Shown here piece after piece: positions 38,075 to 47,851 of a stretch of 64,000 bases of DNA. This DNA is from Lentibacillus sp. JNUCC-1 (GTDB lineage Bacteria; Bacillota; Bacilli; Bacillales; Amphibacillaceae), in the NCBI RefSeq assembly GCF_009741735.1, contig NZ_WHOH01000001.1, positions 806,001 to 870,000 of the forward strand. Direction: 5' to 3'. A program made the translations under genes and the position numbers. Position 1 is the stretch's first letter. Each line of letters starts with the position of its first letter. The notes under the pieces are model-generated. The model worked only from the letters and a program-made list of their open reading frames with translations, made no database searches and had not been told where the DNA came from.

Positions 38075-38854
38075 TTACCCGTCGATGCCAGATACGACAT
38101 CATCCAGTGCCGCTTTCGCATTATTTCTAAGCTCTTTTGCAGCGTCAGCCACAATGGCGTGTTGTTCTTTAACAAGTTCTTTCACCAGATCATTAACGTT
38201 TTGTTTAAGGTCATTAACCGCTATATCAACTTGTCCCTTGAGACCATGAACTGCACCTGCTTCTTCCTCATCCAACTTAGCGGTTATCTCTGCTTTAGCA
38301 TCCTCAATTGCTGCTTCTAATTCTGATACAGCATCATCTTTAGCTTCGTTCAAGGTTTGCGTGACCTCATCCACCGCATCCTGACCGGCTCCCTCTGAAT
38401 AACGTGTTAAGTCATTTGTCGCATATTCCAAGCCTTGTGAAGCAGCAGCATCAATTTCAGCCTTTCCAGGACGAAAGACTTCATTATAGAATTTTGGTCC
38501 CATTTCTTTCATAATCTCCGCCTTAGTACTCCCCAATGACTCTAGATGGCTATCTTTGGCATTAGTTATATCGTCCTTACCTGTCCTAATTTCGTAACTT
38601 TTTTTCACGTTAACACTATTCGTGACATGATCCTTATGATCTTCTTGTCTCTCAGCTAATTCCGGTAAAAACCCTTTAGCATAATCAGTTACCTGGCTTT
38701 CTATTGATTCTGTTGCACTATTGTACTTACCGTCAAACCAGTTACTTAACGCTTCACCTGCGTTTGTATTCGCAAAAGCAATCCCCGCGCTTGATACGAC
38801 TCCAACTGCCAAAACACCTGCTAAAACTTTACCCTTAACTGTTTTTAATTTCAT
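38075..38854 (-). CDS. Secreted coiled-coil protein with NWF motif (second of three)
   Basis: 259 residues. A signal peptide (VLAGVLAVGVVSSAGIAFA) is followed by LSNWFDGKYNSATESIESQ. The rest is almost entirely Ala/Glu/Lys/Asp-rich helix with heptad character, long enough for an extended rod or filament subunit. There is no wall-anchor motif and no Cys. Composition resembles secreted structural or matrix-associated proteins, but I recognise no family. Confidence 0.75.
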   Translation of the reverse strand: MKLKTVKGKVLAGVLAVGVVSSAGIAFANTNAGEALSNWFDGKYNSATESIESQVTDYAKGFLPELAERQEDHKDHVTNSVNVKKSYEIRTGKDDITNAKDSHLESLGSTKAEIMKEMGPKFYNEVFRPGKAEIDAAASQGLEYATNDLTRYSEGAGQDAVDEVTQTLNEAKDDAVSELEAAIEDAKAEITAKLDEEEAGAVHGLKGQVDIAVNDLKQNVNDLVKELVKEQHAIVADAAKELRNNAKAALDDVVSGIDG

Positions 38855-38889
38855 ATAAATATCTTCCTCTCGTTTTTTAGTTTTTTACG

Positions 38890-39306
38890 TCATTCAGATA
38901 ATAAGTCTGCCAGATAATCCTCAATATCCGCTGTGATCTCAGCGTTTATTTCGGCTTCCTTTGACTGTGTGTATTGATCAAAATTCTTCCCCAATAAAAC
39001 CTTTTTCGTCTTTGATAAACGTCTAAGATATTCTTTTTGGTGATTTTCTATGTCCTGTTCCCAATGTAAGACGGTGTCCGCACTGAATATCTTGATATCT
39101 TTTTTCGCACCTGTGATTGCCTGAGCTAAACCTTCTGCTATCGACAAGCGATCACCGATCCCCGTTCTTTTTTCAGATGATTGCTTGAAGGCTATTGTTT
39201 CATACCAATTTTGAAGACCAGCTTTTGAATCTGAACTGGCATAGACGACTGTCACAGAACTTAACAGCAGGATCGAGGCCAGCCCTATCATAATGATTCT
39301 TTTCAA
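38890..39306 (-). CDS. Secreted helical protein with NWY motif (first of three)
   Basis: 138 residues from a TTG start that fits the GGGAGGTG box. The signal peptide (IIMIGLASILLLSSVTVVYA) is followed by AGLQNWYETIAF, aligning with LSNWFDGKY and LLNWFDRN in the next two proteins. The remainder is charged helix ending in an acidic segment. An in-frame extension upstream lacks a ribosome site. It heads the four-gene operon ending in the signal peptidase. Confidence 0.7.
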   Translation of the reverse strand: MKRIIMIGLASILLLSSVTVVYASSDSKAGLQNWYETIAFKQSSEKRTGIGDRLSIAEGLAQAITGAKKDIKIFSADTVLHWEQDIENHQKEYLRRLSKTKKVLLGKNFDQYTQSKEAEINAEITADIEDYLADLLSE

Positions 39307-39890
39307 AATCACCACCTCCCGTTCATTTACGCGCTTGATAGCCTGTCCATCATTGGAGACACAAGTGATCCAATGACTACAAACTGCGTCATATCCCTCC
39401 TTGAAAATTTTTATTTGAAATGCGTTCTTTATGTAAGTCATGTTGTTCACTATTAAGAACTTCATGACCTTAGTCTAGGATATTTTGACCTATTTGAAAA
39501 CCCTCAAATACAGTCAAATATTCTATATATAGAACGAAAATAGCTATTTATCTCTAATTACCTTTGTTTTTCGCTTAATTTAAAAATATTATATTCTTTA
39601 TTAAGAACTACACTTGGCACAAAAGCGGCTTTATTCATGTAAGAGTCAGTTTGTTAATGACCATAATAGGAGGACCTTATTAATGGGGTATACTGGGCAT
39701 CGTAGGTTTTTCAGCTTGCTCTTCTATCTAGTTTTCTTAAAATTTAAAGATGCCTTTAGCGCAGATAGGTCTGTGCTTAAGGCATCTGTTTCTGTTGAGG
39801 GTACATATGAACAAGGGCGTAGTTTACCCTGAAGGTTAAAATTCAAGTTTGATCCATTAAATTCATTGTCTACAGGTTGTTCAATAAAAA
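39307..39890. other. Promoter region of the secreted-protein operon and spacer
   Basis: AT-rich. GTTCTTT occurs at 39424, with AAGAAC (complement GTTCTT) at 39457 and 39603. GTTCTYT is the B. subtilis SinR box, but three loose matches in AT-rich DNA are weak evidence. A stem AGATGCCTTTAGC with GCTTAAGGCATCT near 39749-39788 may be a terminator. No gene is apparent. Confidence 0.4.
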
Positions 39891-39922
39891 AAAGGTATGG
39901 ACTTAACGTTAGCCCATACCTT
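39885..39922 (-). terminator. Terminator of the galactonate operon
   Basis: On the minus strand AAGGTATGG pairs with CCATACCTT around AGCTAACGTTAAGT-like sequence, followed by eight T's. It lies 50 bp after the DgoD stop. Confidence 0.8.
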
Positions 39923-39971
39923 GTATTGTACTGAATTGTCTTGAACTCATACTTTACAGCAAAATGTATAA

Positions 39972-41120
39972 TTACCACTCAGCAACGGAACCATCGACAT
40001 GCCGCCACACAGGGTTGCGCCAATTATGTCCTTCTTCTGTCATTTTCTTCACATGTGCTTCATTAACAGTGATTCCCAAGCCTGGTCCCTTTGGAATTTG
40101 TACATAACCATTTTCATAGGCAAAAACAGATGGATCTTCTACATAATCCAATAAGTCACTACCTACATTATAATGAATGCCAAGACTTTGTTCTTGGATA
40201 AAGGCATTATGTGATGTTGCATCCACTTGCAGACATGCGGCTAGCGCAATCGGCCCTAATGGACAGTGGGGGGCTGCAGCAACATCAAACGCTTCAGCCA
40301 TTGATAAGATTTTTTTACATTCAGTTATACCCCCAGCATGAGATAAGTCCGGTTGTATAATATCTACATACCCATCCATTAATAATGGTTTGAATTGCCA
40401 TCGCGAAAACATTCTTTCACCAGTCGCAATTGGTATGGATGTGTGTGCTGCAATTTCACGCAACGCTTCATTATTCTCCGGCAAAACTGGCTCCTCAATA
40501 AACATTGGGCGAAAAACTTCTAATTCTTTTGCTAAAATTTTCGCCATTGGTTTATGTACTCTTCCATGAAAATCTATGCCAATTCCTATATATTGACCCA
40601 CAGATTCCCTAATGGCAGAAACACGTTCCAATACGCTGTCAACTTTTTCATAGCTATCTATATATTGCAACTCCTCTGTGGCATTCATTTTTATTGCTTT
40701 AAATCCTCTTTCAACGACTTCTTTAGCTGCTTTTCCTACATCAGAAGGACGGTCACCGCCTATCCAAGAATAAACTTTAATCTTGTCACGAGCAGCTCCT
40801 CCCATCAGTTGATGTACAGGCGCATTATAATATTTTCCTTTTATATCCCATAGAGCCTGGTCAATACCTGATATGGCACTCATTAAAATGGGACCACCCC
40901 GATAAAACCCTGATCGATACATCATGTTCCAGTGATCTTCGATATGCGAAGGGTCCTTACCGATTAAGGATTCCATTAACTCCTCAACAGCTGTATAAAC
41001 AGTTGCTGCCCGTCCTTCTATGACAGGCTCTCCCCATCCTACTAATCCTTCATCTGTTTCAATTTTTAAAAATAACCACCGCGGGGGTACCTGGTAAAGA
41101 CGAAAATTAGTGATCTTCAT
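39972..41120 (-). CDS. dgoD: D-galactonate dehydratase (enolase superfamily)
   Basis: 382 residues of the mandelate racemase/muconate lactonising group. The capping domain opens with [20 protein letters not shown]. The barrel holds the metal-site order GIDFHGR (Asp), FIEEPV (Glu) and ATGERM (Glu), and a catalytic His in [15 protein letters not shown]. It dehydrates D-galactonate to 2-dehydro-3-deoxy-galactonate. DgoK and an aldolase in the same cluster support this over other acid-sugar dehydratases. The start is ATG 41120 after GGAGGG. Confidence 0.88.
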   Translation of the reverse strand: MKITNFRLYQVPPRWLFLKIETDEGLVGWGEPVIEGRAATVYTAVEELMESLIGKDPSHIEDHWNMMYRSGFYRGGPILMSAISGIDQALWDIKGKYYNAPVHQLMGGAARDKIKVYSWIGGDRPSDVGKAAKEVVERGFKAIKMNATEELQYIDSYEKVDSVLERVSAIRESVGQYIGIGIDFHGRVHKPMAKILAKELEVFRPMFIEEPVLPENNEALREIAAHTSIPIATGERMFSRWQFKPLLMDGYVDIIQPDLSHAGGITECKKILSMAEAFDVAAAPHCPLGPIALAACLQVDATSHNAFIQEQSLGIHYNVGSDLLDYVEDPSVFAYENGYVQIPKGPGLGITVNEAHVKKMTEEGHNWRNPVWRHVDGSVAEW

Positions 41121-41193
41121 ATTAAACAATCCCTCCACTTTGAAATAATATGGTCCATTTAACAGGTGTTATATACAACCTGATTAATTGATT

Positions 41194-42696
41194 TTATTTT
41201 CGATACGATACTAATTTCTCATTAAGATTTATTGTATCGTGATATATATCCTTATAGATTTCGTATATTTGTTCATATACTTTGGTATTGTAGGGGTTTG
41301 GAATGAAAGCTTTTTCTACGCTAATAAACCTGTCTGCGCATTCTTGCAGCGAATTAAACCAACCACATCCGTAAGCTGCCAGCATTGCAGCTCCTAACCC
41401 TGGACCCTGGACATTAGAAAGTTTAACAATTTCAGCATCAAAGATATCAGCTTGCATTTGTAACCAAGTATTACTTTGGCTACCTCCGCCTGTTGAGACA
41501 ATGGATTTAATGGTTTTCCCGTTTTCACGTAAGATATCAATAGTTTCCCGTAGCGAAAACGTAATTCCCTCAACTATCGCTTGAATAAAGTGTTGTTTTG
41601 TGTGTGATTTGCTCAATCCTATAAAACTTCCTCGGATCATAGCGCTATTATGTGGGGTTCTCTCACCCACAATGTACGGAGTAAACAATAACCCATCCGA
41701 GCCAGGGGAAGATGCATTTATCCCGGATAATAGTTCCTCAAAGGATTCTTCTTTGGCAAACTCTTCTTTGAACCAGTTAAGACTGTCCCCCGCAGCAAGT
41801 GTGACACCCATTTTATAATAGCTATTTTCAAGAGCATGATTGAAAAAATGAATGCCTTCTGTAATATTACTATTAAATGTTTTTTCTTCATAAGATAAAA
41901 TTACTCCAGACGTTCCAATACTGCATAACGTCTTACCATTTTCTAATATACCCGTTCCTATCGCACTACAGGCATTATCTGCTCCACCTGCAAAAACTTT
42001 TGTCTTTTCCTTTAATCCGGTTTGATTCGCTATATTTTCAGTGACAGTCCCAGTTTGCGCATGAGAAGCAACTAAAGAGGGACATAAGTTCTGGCTGATA
42101 TTAAAAGCATTACAAATTTTTTCGCTCCACTTTTTTGTCACAACATCTAACAATAGCGTGCCAGCAGCATCGGAATACTCTGTACACAATTCACCTGTCA
42201 ATCTGAATCGCACATAATCTTTTGGTAACAAAAACTTATGCGCTTGACTGAAAACCTCTGGTTCATGCTCTTGGACCCAGAGAATTTTCGGTAATGTAAA
42301 ACCTTCCAGTACAGGATTTTTAATAATATCTTGTAATTCTGTGTTCTTTAATGCTTTACTTATTTCCAGACATTCTTCTGTTGTTCGTGTATCATTCCAA
42401 AGAATGGCGTTTCGTAAGACATTATAATGTTTATCCAACAAAACCAAACCATGCATTTGTCCTGAAAAACTTATACCTTCAATTTGGGAGGGAGCCCCTC
42501 GGAAGTTCTTTATTATACGCGATATCCCTATGATTGTACTGTTAACCCAATCTTCAGGATCTTGTTCAACAAAGCCGTTTCTCTCTTGCAGAGGAGCATA
42601 GTGTACTGATTCTTCACATACCAACTCGCCACTTTCACTCACTAAAAGAATTTTAACGGCACTGGTTCCTATGTCAATACCAATAACATATTTCAT
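41194..42696 (-). CDS. FGGY family carbohydrate kinase (xylulokinase-like)
   Basis: 500 residues with two actin-like domains. The ATP loop GIDIGTSAVKILLV, the sugar-site SFSGQMHGLV and WNDTRT, and the late STGGGSQSNTWLQMQADIF motif fit xylulokinase-type enzymes. In this galactonate cluster it may phosphorylate a related sugar or polyol from the epimerases upstream. Substrate is not certain. Confidence 0.8.
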   Translation of the reverse strand: MKYVIGIDIGTSAVKILLVSESGELVCEESVHYAPLQERNGFVEQDPEDWVNSTIIGISRIIKNFRGAPSQIEGISFSGQMHGLVLLDKHYNVLRNAILWNDTRTTEECLEISKALKNTELQDIIKNPVLEGFTLPKILWVQEHEPEVFSQAHKFLLPKDYVRFRLTGELCTEYSDAAGTLLLDVVTKKWSEKICNAFNISQNLCPSLVASHAQTGTVTENIANQTGLKEKTKVFAGGADNACSAIGTGILENGKTLCSIGTSGVILSYEEKTFNSNITEGIHFFNHALENSYYKMGVTLAAGDSLNWFKEEFAKEESFEELLSGINASSPGSDGLLFTPYIVGERTPHNSAMIRGSFIGLSKSHTKQHFIQAIVEGITFSLRETIDILRENGKTIKSIVSTGGGSQSNTWLQMQADIFDAEIVKLSNVQGPGLGAAMLAAYGCGWFNSLQECADRFISVEKAFIPNPYNTKVYEQIYEIYKDIYHDTINLNEKLVSYRK

Positions 42697-42729
42697 TAAT
42701 TAGGATTCCCCCTTATATTATTTGTTTTG

Positions 42730-43698
42730 TTACCTCATTTCTTTGACTACATCCGGGGGCGTTTTTCCAGTAACACCTGCTACCAAGTTTTCTGCGGCTC
42801 TCATTGCCATATCATCACGTGTTTTCTTAGTAGCAGAGCCTATGTGAGGAAGAGTGACTACGTTATCCATTAACAGCAAAGGGTTATCTTTGTTAATAGG
42901 CTCTTGTTCGTAAACGTCTAATCCTGCGCCGCTAATTTTTTTCATTTTCAATGCTTCTATAAGCGCGTTCTCATCTACTGTCTTTCCACGAGAGCAATTG
43001 AAGAAGAATGCATCTGTTTTCATAAGTTTGAATTCATTTGCTCCCATAAATTGAAATGTAGAATTTGTTAAGGGAAGCATAAGCAAAACAAAATCGGATT
43101 CTCTTAATAAGTTTGTCATGTCTGAATAGCGAACATTGTATTTTTCCTCTACGTCTTTACGACGAGACCTATTATAGTAAAGCACATTCATATTAAACCC
43201 TTGTGTTGCTCGCCTAGCAACCTTTTCGCCAATTCTTCCCATTCCTATAATCCCGAGTGTGGCATCATGAACATCTTTTCCAAAGAAATCCTCACTATCC
43301 ATTTTGTTCCAGTGGCCTTTTTTTACATGGTGATTACATTCACTCAACTTTCTTGCCGTCATCAATATAAGACCAAAGATTGTATCAGCTACCGTTTCAT
43401 CTAGAACATGAGGAGTATGTGTCCCTAGAACTTTGTGTTTTTTCATAGCTTCAATATCAAAGCCATCATAGCCGACCGCAATATTACTGACGACTTTCAA
43501 CTTAGGTGCTTGGTCAAGAAATTCATTTGTGATTTCACCTTTTGGAAGCATTAAACCATCTATATCTTTAATCTCTTCAAGCAGCTTTTCTTTTGGAATG
43601 GGCGTTTTTTCGTCCCATATCTTATACTCACAATACTCGGCAATATATTTTTCCACGCTTTCAGGAATGGGTTTTGCAATATACACTTTTGGTTTCAT
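42730..43698 (-). CDS. D-isomer-specific 2-hydroxyacid dehydrogenase (glyoxylate/2-ketogluconate reductase-like)
   Basis: 322 residues. The NAD(P) loop is LGIIGMGRIGEKVARRA. The catalytic Arg is in NCSRGKTVDE, the Glu in DVYEQEP, and the His in TLPHIGSAT. The family reduces 2-keto acids such as glyoxylate, hydroxypyruvate or 2-keto-aldonates. Here it probably handles a keto-acid side product or substrate of the aldonate pathway. Confidence 0.85.
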   Translation of the reverse strand: MKPKVYIAKPIPESVEKYIAEYCEYKIWDEKTPIPKEKLLEEIKDIDGLMLPKGEITNEFLDQAPKLKVVSNIAVGYDGFDIEAMKKHKVLGTHTPHVLDETVADTIFGLILMTARKLSECNHHVKKGHWNKMDSEDFFGKDVHDATLGIIGMGRIGEKVARRATQGFNMNVLYYNRSRRKDVEEKYNVRYSDMTNLLRESDFVLLMLPLTNSTFQFMGANEFKLMKTDAFFFNCSRGKTVDENALIEALKMKKISGAGLDVYEQEPINKDNPLLLMDNVVTLPHIGSATKKTRDDMAMRAAENLVAGVTGKTPPDVVKEMR

Positions 43699-43735
43699 AA
43701 CTATTAAAACACTCCTTTTCTATATGGTTTTATAC

Positions 43736-45220
43736 TCAATTAGTTTTTAGCATTTTTTTATAGGCTTTGGATAATAAAGGTGAAAAAAGAGTTGCTACAG
43801 CCACGATTAGTAAAATCAGTGTGATTGGTCTTGTGTAAAAGATACTTAAATCTCCTTGCGACATCACAATAGAACGTCTGAAATTACTTTCCATGATCGG
43901 GCCCAAGATCAATCCTAATATAAGTGGGGGCGCAGGAAAACCAGTCCTAATCATGAAATAGCCAACAATTCCCGATATAATCATAACGATTACATCAAAA
44001 TAGCTATTCCCCAAAGAATAAGAACCAACTACGCATAACACTAAAATTACAGGACTGAGAACAGCTTTTGGTATGAGTAATATCTTCGCGAAAAGACGAA
44101 TTCCCAATAACCCAAATATCAATAATAATACGTTTGCTAATAGCATTCCGACGAACAAGCTATATACAAGAGGACCATTGTTTTCAAAAAGCATTGGACC
44201 TGGTTGAAGCCCTTGAACCATCAGAGCTCCCAGAAGCACTGCTGTAACAGCGTCTCCAGGTATTCCCAATGTTAGTAATGGAATCATTGCTCCACCAGTA
44301 ACACTGTTATTGGCAGCTTCTGGAGCAGCGACACCTTTTATAGAACCTTCCCCAAATTCTTCTTTGTTTTTTGAGAAGCGTTTCGCCTCATTGTAGGCTA
44401 CGAAAGCTGTGATGTCCCCACCTGCTCCTGGTATCATACCTATAAATGTACCAATGCCAGCCGATCTAAGTATGGTAATAATTATGGATTTAAATTCTAC
44501 CCATTTTAATTTAACTTTTTCAACAGATAATTTTAACTTATGTTTTGAAAACACTTCTTCCATTGTTTTAAAAGCTTCTGCAGCTGCAAATAATCCAATC
44601 ATGACAGGAATAAATTCTACACCGCCAGTTAAATTCATACTCCCGAAAGTAAAACGTGGAAATCCACCGATTGGATCCAATCCTATTGTGGCAATAAGTA
44701 AGCCTATAAGACCGGCTATTAATCCTTTTACCATCGACTTTCCTGCAATACTTGAAATAATTGATATACCAAACACCGCTAAAGCAAAGGTCTCAGGTGC
44801 ACTAAACCTCAATGCAAACTCAGCTAGTTGTGGGGCAACTAAAATTAAAACGATTACACTTAATATGCCCCCTATAGTTGAGGATATAGTGGAAACTGTT
44901 AATGCTTTGTGTGCAAAACCTTTTTTTGCCATTGCGTAGCCATCCAATGCAGTGGCTGCAGATGCTGGAGTGCCTGGTGTATTTATCAATATGGCCGTTA
45001 AGGACCCACCATAAACTGAACCAAAATATATTCCAATAAGCAGCAATATCCCCACTACCGGCTCCATTCCAAATGTAACTGGCAACATCAACGCTACTCC
45101 CATCGTAGCTGTTAAACCAGGTAAAGAACCAATAGCAATACCACCTATTACTCCAAGAATTAAAACACCGAGCACCTCAAAATGCATTACCCCTGTTAAA
45201 CCATTCAATAGATCGCCCAT
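43736..45220 (-). CDS. Tripartite tricarboxylate transporter large permease (TctA family)
   Basis: 494 residues, about twelve membrane segments. The family signatures GSLPGLTATMGVALMLPVTF and GMIPGAGGDITAFVAYNEAKR are clear. With TctB and TctC homologues just upstream it forms a secondary carrier; in this cluster the cargo is presumably galactonate or another sugar acid. Confidence 0.92.
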   Translation of the reverse strand: MGDLLNGLTGVMHFEVLGVLILGVIGGIAIGSLPGLTATMGVALMLPVTFGMEPVVGILLLIGIYFGSVYGGSLTAILINTPGTPASAATALDGYAMAKKGFAHKALTVSTISSTIGGILSVIVLILVAPQLAEFALRFSAPETFALAVFGISIISSIAGKSMVKGLIAGLIGLLIATIGLDPIGGFPRFTFGSMNLTGGVEFIPVMIGLFAAAEAFKTMEEVFSKHKLKLSVEKVKLKWVEFKSIIITILRSAGIGTFIGMIPGAGGDITAFVAYNEAKRFSKNKEEFGEGSIKGVAAPEAANNSVTGGAMIPLLTLGIPGDAVTAVLLGALMVQGLQPGPMLFENNGPLVYSLFVGMLLANVLLLIFGLLGIRLFAKILLIPKAVLSPVILVLCVVGSYSLGNSYFDVIVMIISGIVGYFMIRTGFPAPPLILGLILGPIMESNFRRSIVMSQGDLSIFYTRPITLILLIVAVATLFSPLLSKAYKKMLKTN

Positions 45221-45231
45221 GATGTCACCTC

Positions 45232-45675
45232 CTAAGAAAATAATGATCCAATAGGAATGGATACCTTCAATAATTTATCAAATGCAACATAAACAAACGC
45301 TACAGTTCCAATCGGTAATAAAAATATGATGATTTTGTTTTTAACTTTTGAAAATAACAGCAACCCTAATATGGTGAAAACTGTAGCTAAATAAAAACCA
45401 ACTAATGGTATAACAATTATATATAAAAGAACGATAACCATTGTGCCAAGTGCATATTTCATTGTATTCTTTTTCTCATCTTTTTTCGATTTGTCTCTAT
45501 ATGTCTGTACCAATAAAATAAAACCTAGTACAATAAGTAAACCGCAATAGACTCTTGGCATAAATTCTGCACCAATTAATTGGTTCCCTAATTTTTTGAA
45601 ACTAAATGTCAGTGTATAAAAGAAGACACCAATAACGATCGTAATAATACCACTAATATAGTTTGACAGCTTCAT
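45232..45675 (-). CDS. Tripartite tricarboxylate transporter small permease (TctB family)
   Basis: 147 residues with four membrane segments, the usual size and layout of TctB. It lies 11 bp before tctA. Confidence 0.85.
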   Translation of the reverse strand: MKLSNYISGIITIVIGVFFYTLTFSFKKLGNQLIGAEFMPRVYCGLLIVLGFILLVQTYRDKSKKDEKKNTMKYALGTMVIVLLYIIVIPLVGFYLATVFTILGLLLFSKVKNKIIIFLLPIGTVAFVYVAFDKLLKVSIPIGSLFS

Positions 45676-45700
45676 TTTTGTTCACTCCCTATAAAAGAGA

Positions 45701-45731
45701 GAGAGAACTCTGTTATACACGAAGTTCTCTC
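45701..45731 (-). promoter_or_regulatory. Intercistronic hairpin between tctC and tctB
   Basis: GAGAGAACT pairs with AGTTCTCTC around a 13-nt loop in the 86-bp gap after the binding-protein gene. It has no T tract. Such hairpins often protect the upstream message and so raise binding-protein output (inference). Confidence 0.5.
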
Positions 45732-45761
45732 GCTCCATATGAACATTACATATTTACAACC

Positions 45762-46781
45762 TTAATCTAAATCTAAATCTGAAATGATCTCACCATATAA
45801 CTCTTGATTTTGTTGCATGTATTCACCAAATTCTTCTGAACCTTGTATTTTCAAACCTAAACCATTTTTGTCCATAAAATCTTTGAATTCTTCTTCTTCT
45901 GCTGCCTTAAGAAAACCATCTTCCAGTTTAGCTACTATGTCATCAGGTGTTTCTTTAGGCACAGTTAACCCTCTCCAAGTACCTATTGGAGCTGCATCTA
46001 ACCCAGCTTCAGATACTGTTGGAACATCTGGAGCCATATCAGATTTTTCATCAGACATTACGGCTAACATTTTTAATTTCCCTGCATCTATTTGTGATTT
46101 AACTTCAGCAGGACTTACTGTTACCGCATCTATGTGACCACCGACCAAAGCAGTTACCGCTGGTGCTGCACCATCATGAGGCACGTGGTTTAATTCAATC
46201 CCTGCTGCTTCTTCAAGGTTAGCTGCGGCTATATGCCATATTGATCCTGGTCCAGAGTTACCTACTGAAATTTCACCCGGATGTTCTTTAGCATATGAAA
46301 TAAACTCTTCCAAAGTATCATACGGTGCATCAGCAGGAACAGTTAATGCTGCCGGGTCAAAGTTAATAAGACCAATTGGTTTAAAATCTTGTGGTGTTAG
46401 AGGGGATAGACCTAAATGCTCAAACATAGTCAGCTCTACAAAAACCATCGTAACAGTATAACCGTCTGGCTTAGAGTTAGCTCCCTCTGTCATACCGACT
46501 GAACCGCTTCCGCCAGTTTTATTAACTACACCTATAGAAGTCCCTAAGTGATCCTCTGCTAAAGGAGCCAAAGCTCTAGCTGCAGCATCTGTCCCGCCCC
46601 CTGCAGCTGTTGGTACAATGAGTTCTATTTCTTTCTTAGGAAAATCTTCATTCGCATTATCAGCGGAACCTGAATTGCCCGAACCAGCATCCTCATTTTC
46701 ACTGTTTCCGCTGCATCCCGATATTGTAAGCACCAGAACCGTCATCAGAATTAAACCTAATAGTTTTGTAAACTTGCTCAT
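45762..46781 (-). CDS. Tripartite tricarboxylate transporter substrate-binding lipoprotein (TctC/Bug family)
   Basis: 339 residues. A lipoprotein signal with lipobox LTISGC is followed by an acidic linker (NSENEDAG) and the Bug domain opening KEIELIVPTAAGGGTDAAARAL. It binds an organic acid anion outside the cell for TctAB. Confidence 0.92.
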   Translation of the reverse strand: MSKFTKLLGLILMTVLVLTISGCSGNSENEDAGSGNSGSADNANEDFPKKEIELIVPTAAGGGTDAAARALAPLAEDHLGTSIGVVNKTGGSGSVGMTEGANSKPDGYTVTMVFVELTMFEHLGLSPLTPQDFKPIGLINFDPAALTVPADAPYDTLEEFISYAKEHPGEISVGNSGPGSIWHIAAANLEEAAGIELNHVPHDGAAPAVTALVGGHIDAVTVSPAEVKSQIDAGKLKMLAVMSDEKSDMAPDVPTVSEAGLDAAPIGTWRGLTVPKETPDDIVAKLEDGFLKAAEEEEFKDFMDKNGLGLKIQGSEEFGEYMQQNQELYGEIISDLDLD

Positions 46782-46802
46782 TCTTATACACTCTCCTCAT
46801 TG

Positions 46803-46816
46803 TTTAATCGCTTTCA
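46803..46816 (-). promoter_or_regulatory. Possible cre site before tctC
   Basis: On the minus strand TGAAAGCGATTAAA matches the cre consensus except for one position (A for C near the end). It lies 22 bp before the tctC start, at the dgoK stop. Confidence 0.4.
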
Positions 46817-47824
46817 TTTTGTATGCAAAGTTATATATTCAGAAGCGATATCCCTTGCACCTTCCACCAAAGAATGTTCCACCTGCTCATCAGTTGCCTC
46901 TATTACTTCTTTTGCGATAGAAATGGCGCTAAGTAAATGCACAAACGCTTCACGGAGGGGATTAGACCCGCCAACAATTATCCATTGAAGATTTGCGTCT
47001 TTTATAGAGTCAGATAGTGTTTTAATATCATCATGAAGAATCGCCCCTACAAAGTAATTCGCTCTGTCATTCTTACTTAGTTCTGAAAACAAGTCGATTA
47101 ACCTTATATGGTAAAGGGTTCTTGTGAGCCCGTATTTCCGAGTAGATTCGAAACCTTTTTTCAGCATATCAGTATTGACTTCTTGGACTAAAGAACTATC
47201 TAACGAGTTTGATAAAATTGTTTCTTTTTGAAGAGCTTGCAATACTTCTCCTCCCAACGTGGAAATAGAAGAAGTTAACGATTTATGTTCATCTACAATT
47301 ACATATTTTGTATGTGACCCCGGAAGAACAATTAAACCGCTGCCTTGCACATCAATTTGTTTAAGCAAACCAAAAGATTCTACTTCCTCCCCACGCATTA
47401 CATCGTGATCGTTCAATATATCCAAAAAACCCTTATTATCATCTGGGACATTGTTAGTCATGCCCGGAACAAAAATACACGGGATATTATAGAAGTCATT
47501 CAAATTAACAACAACGGAATGCTTCACAAAGTCCTGTAAACTTGCTGGACTTAAGATATGAGGGACCTCATATATGCCTAGATTAGAAGTAATCATTCCT
47601 GATGCGACAATATAGCTAATACTGTTAGCATTTAAGTTGTTATTTGTTAATAATGCATTTATACCTTTTGTCAGCTGCTTTTTCAGGTTGTTATTATTTC
47701 CTTCTATAGCGGTATTTCTTACACCTACTTTAATCTTTAAGATATCAATTACTTCATTTTGACTCTTATCCACTAAACGAAGTCTAGAATTGGTTGTACC
47801 AGAGTCAATTAAAATCATCTTCAT
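46814..47824 (-). CDS. dgoK: 2-dehydro-3-deoxygalactonokinase
   Basis: About 336 residues. The ATP motif ILIDSGTTNSRLRL is at the N-terminus, GLIVLPGSHTKYV is mid-protein and WIIVGGSNPLREAF is near the end, as in DgoK. It phosphorylates the dehydratase product to 2-dehydro-3-deoxy-6-phosphogalactonate. I take ATG 47824; GTG 47830 is also possible. Confidence 0.88.
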   Translation of the reverse strand: MKMILIDSGTTNSRLRLVDKSQNEVIDILKIKVGVRNTAIEGNNNNLKKQLTKGINALLTNNNLNANSISYIVASGMITSNLGIYEVPHILSPASLQDFVKHSVVVNLNDFYNIPCIFVPGMTNNVPDDNKGFLDILNDHDVMRGEEVESFGLLKQIDVQGSGLIVLPGSHTKYVIVDEHKSLTSSISTLGGEVLQALQKETILSNSLDSSLVQEVNTDMLKKGFESTRKYGLTRTLYHIRLIDLFSELSKNDRANYFVGAILHDDIKTLSDSIKDANLQWIIVGGSNPLREAFVHLLSAISIAKEVIEATDEQVEHSLVEGARDIASEYITLHTK

Positions 47825-47851
47825 TTTCACACCACTTCTCTAATACTTGCT

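Noticed and set aside
39424..39606. SinR operator
   Set aside because: One GTTCTTT and two partial matches in AT-rich DNA are expected by chance; kept only as a hint in the spacer entry.
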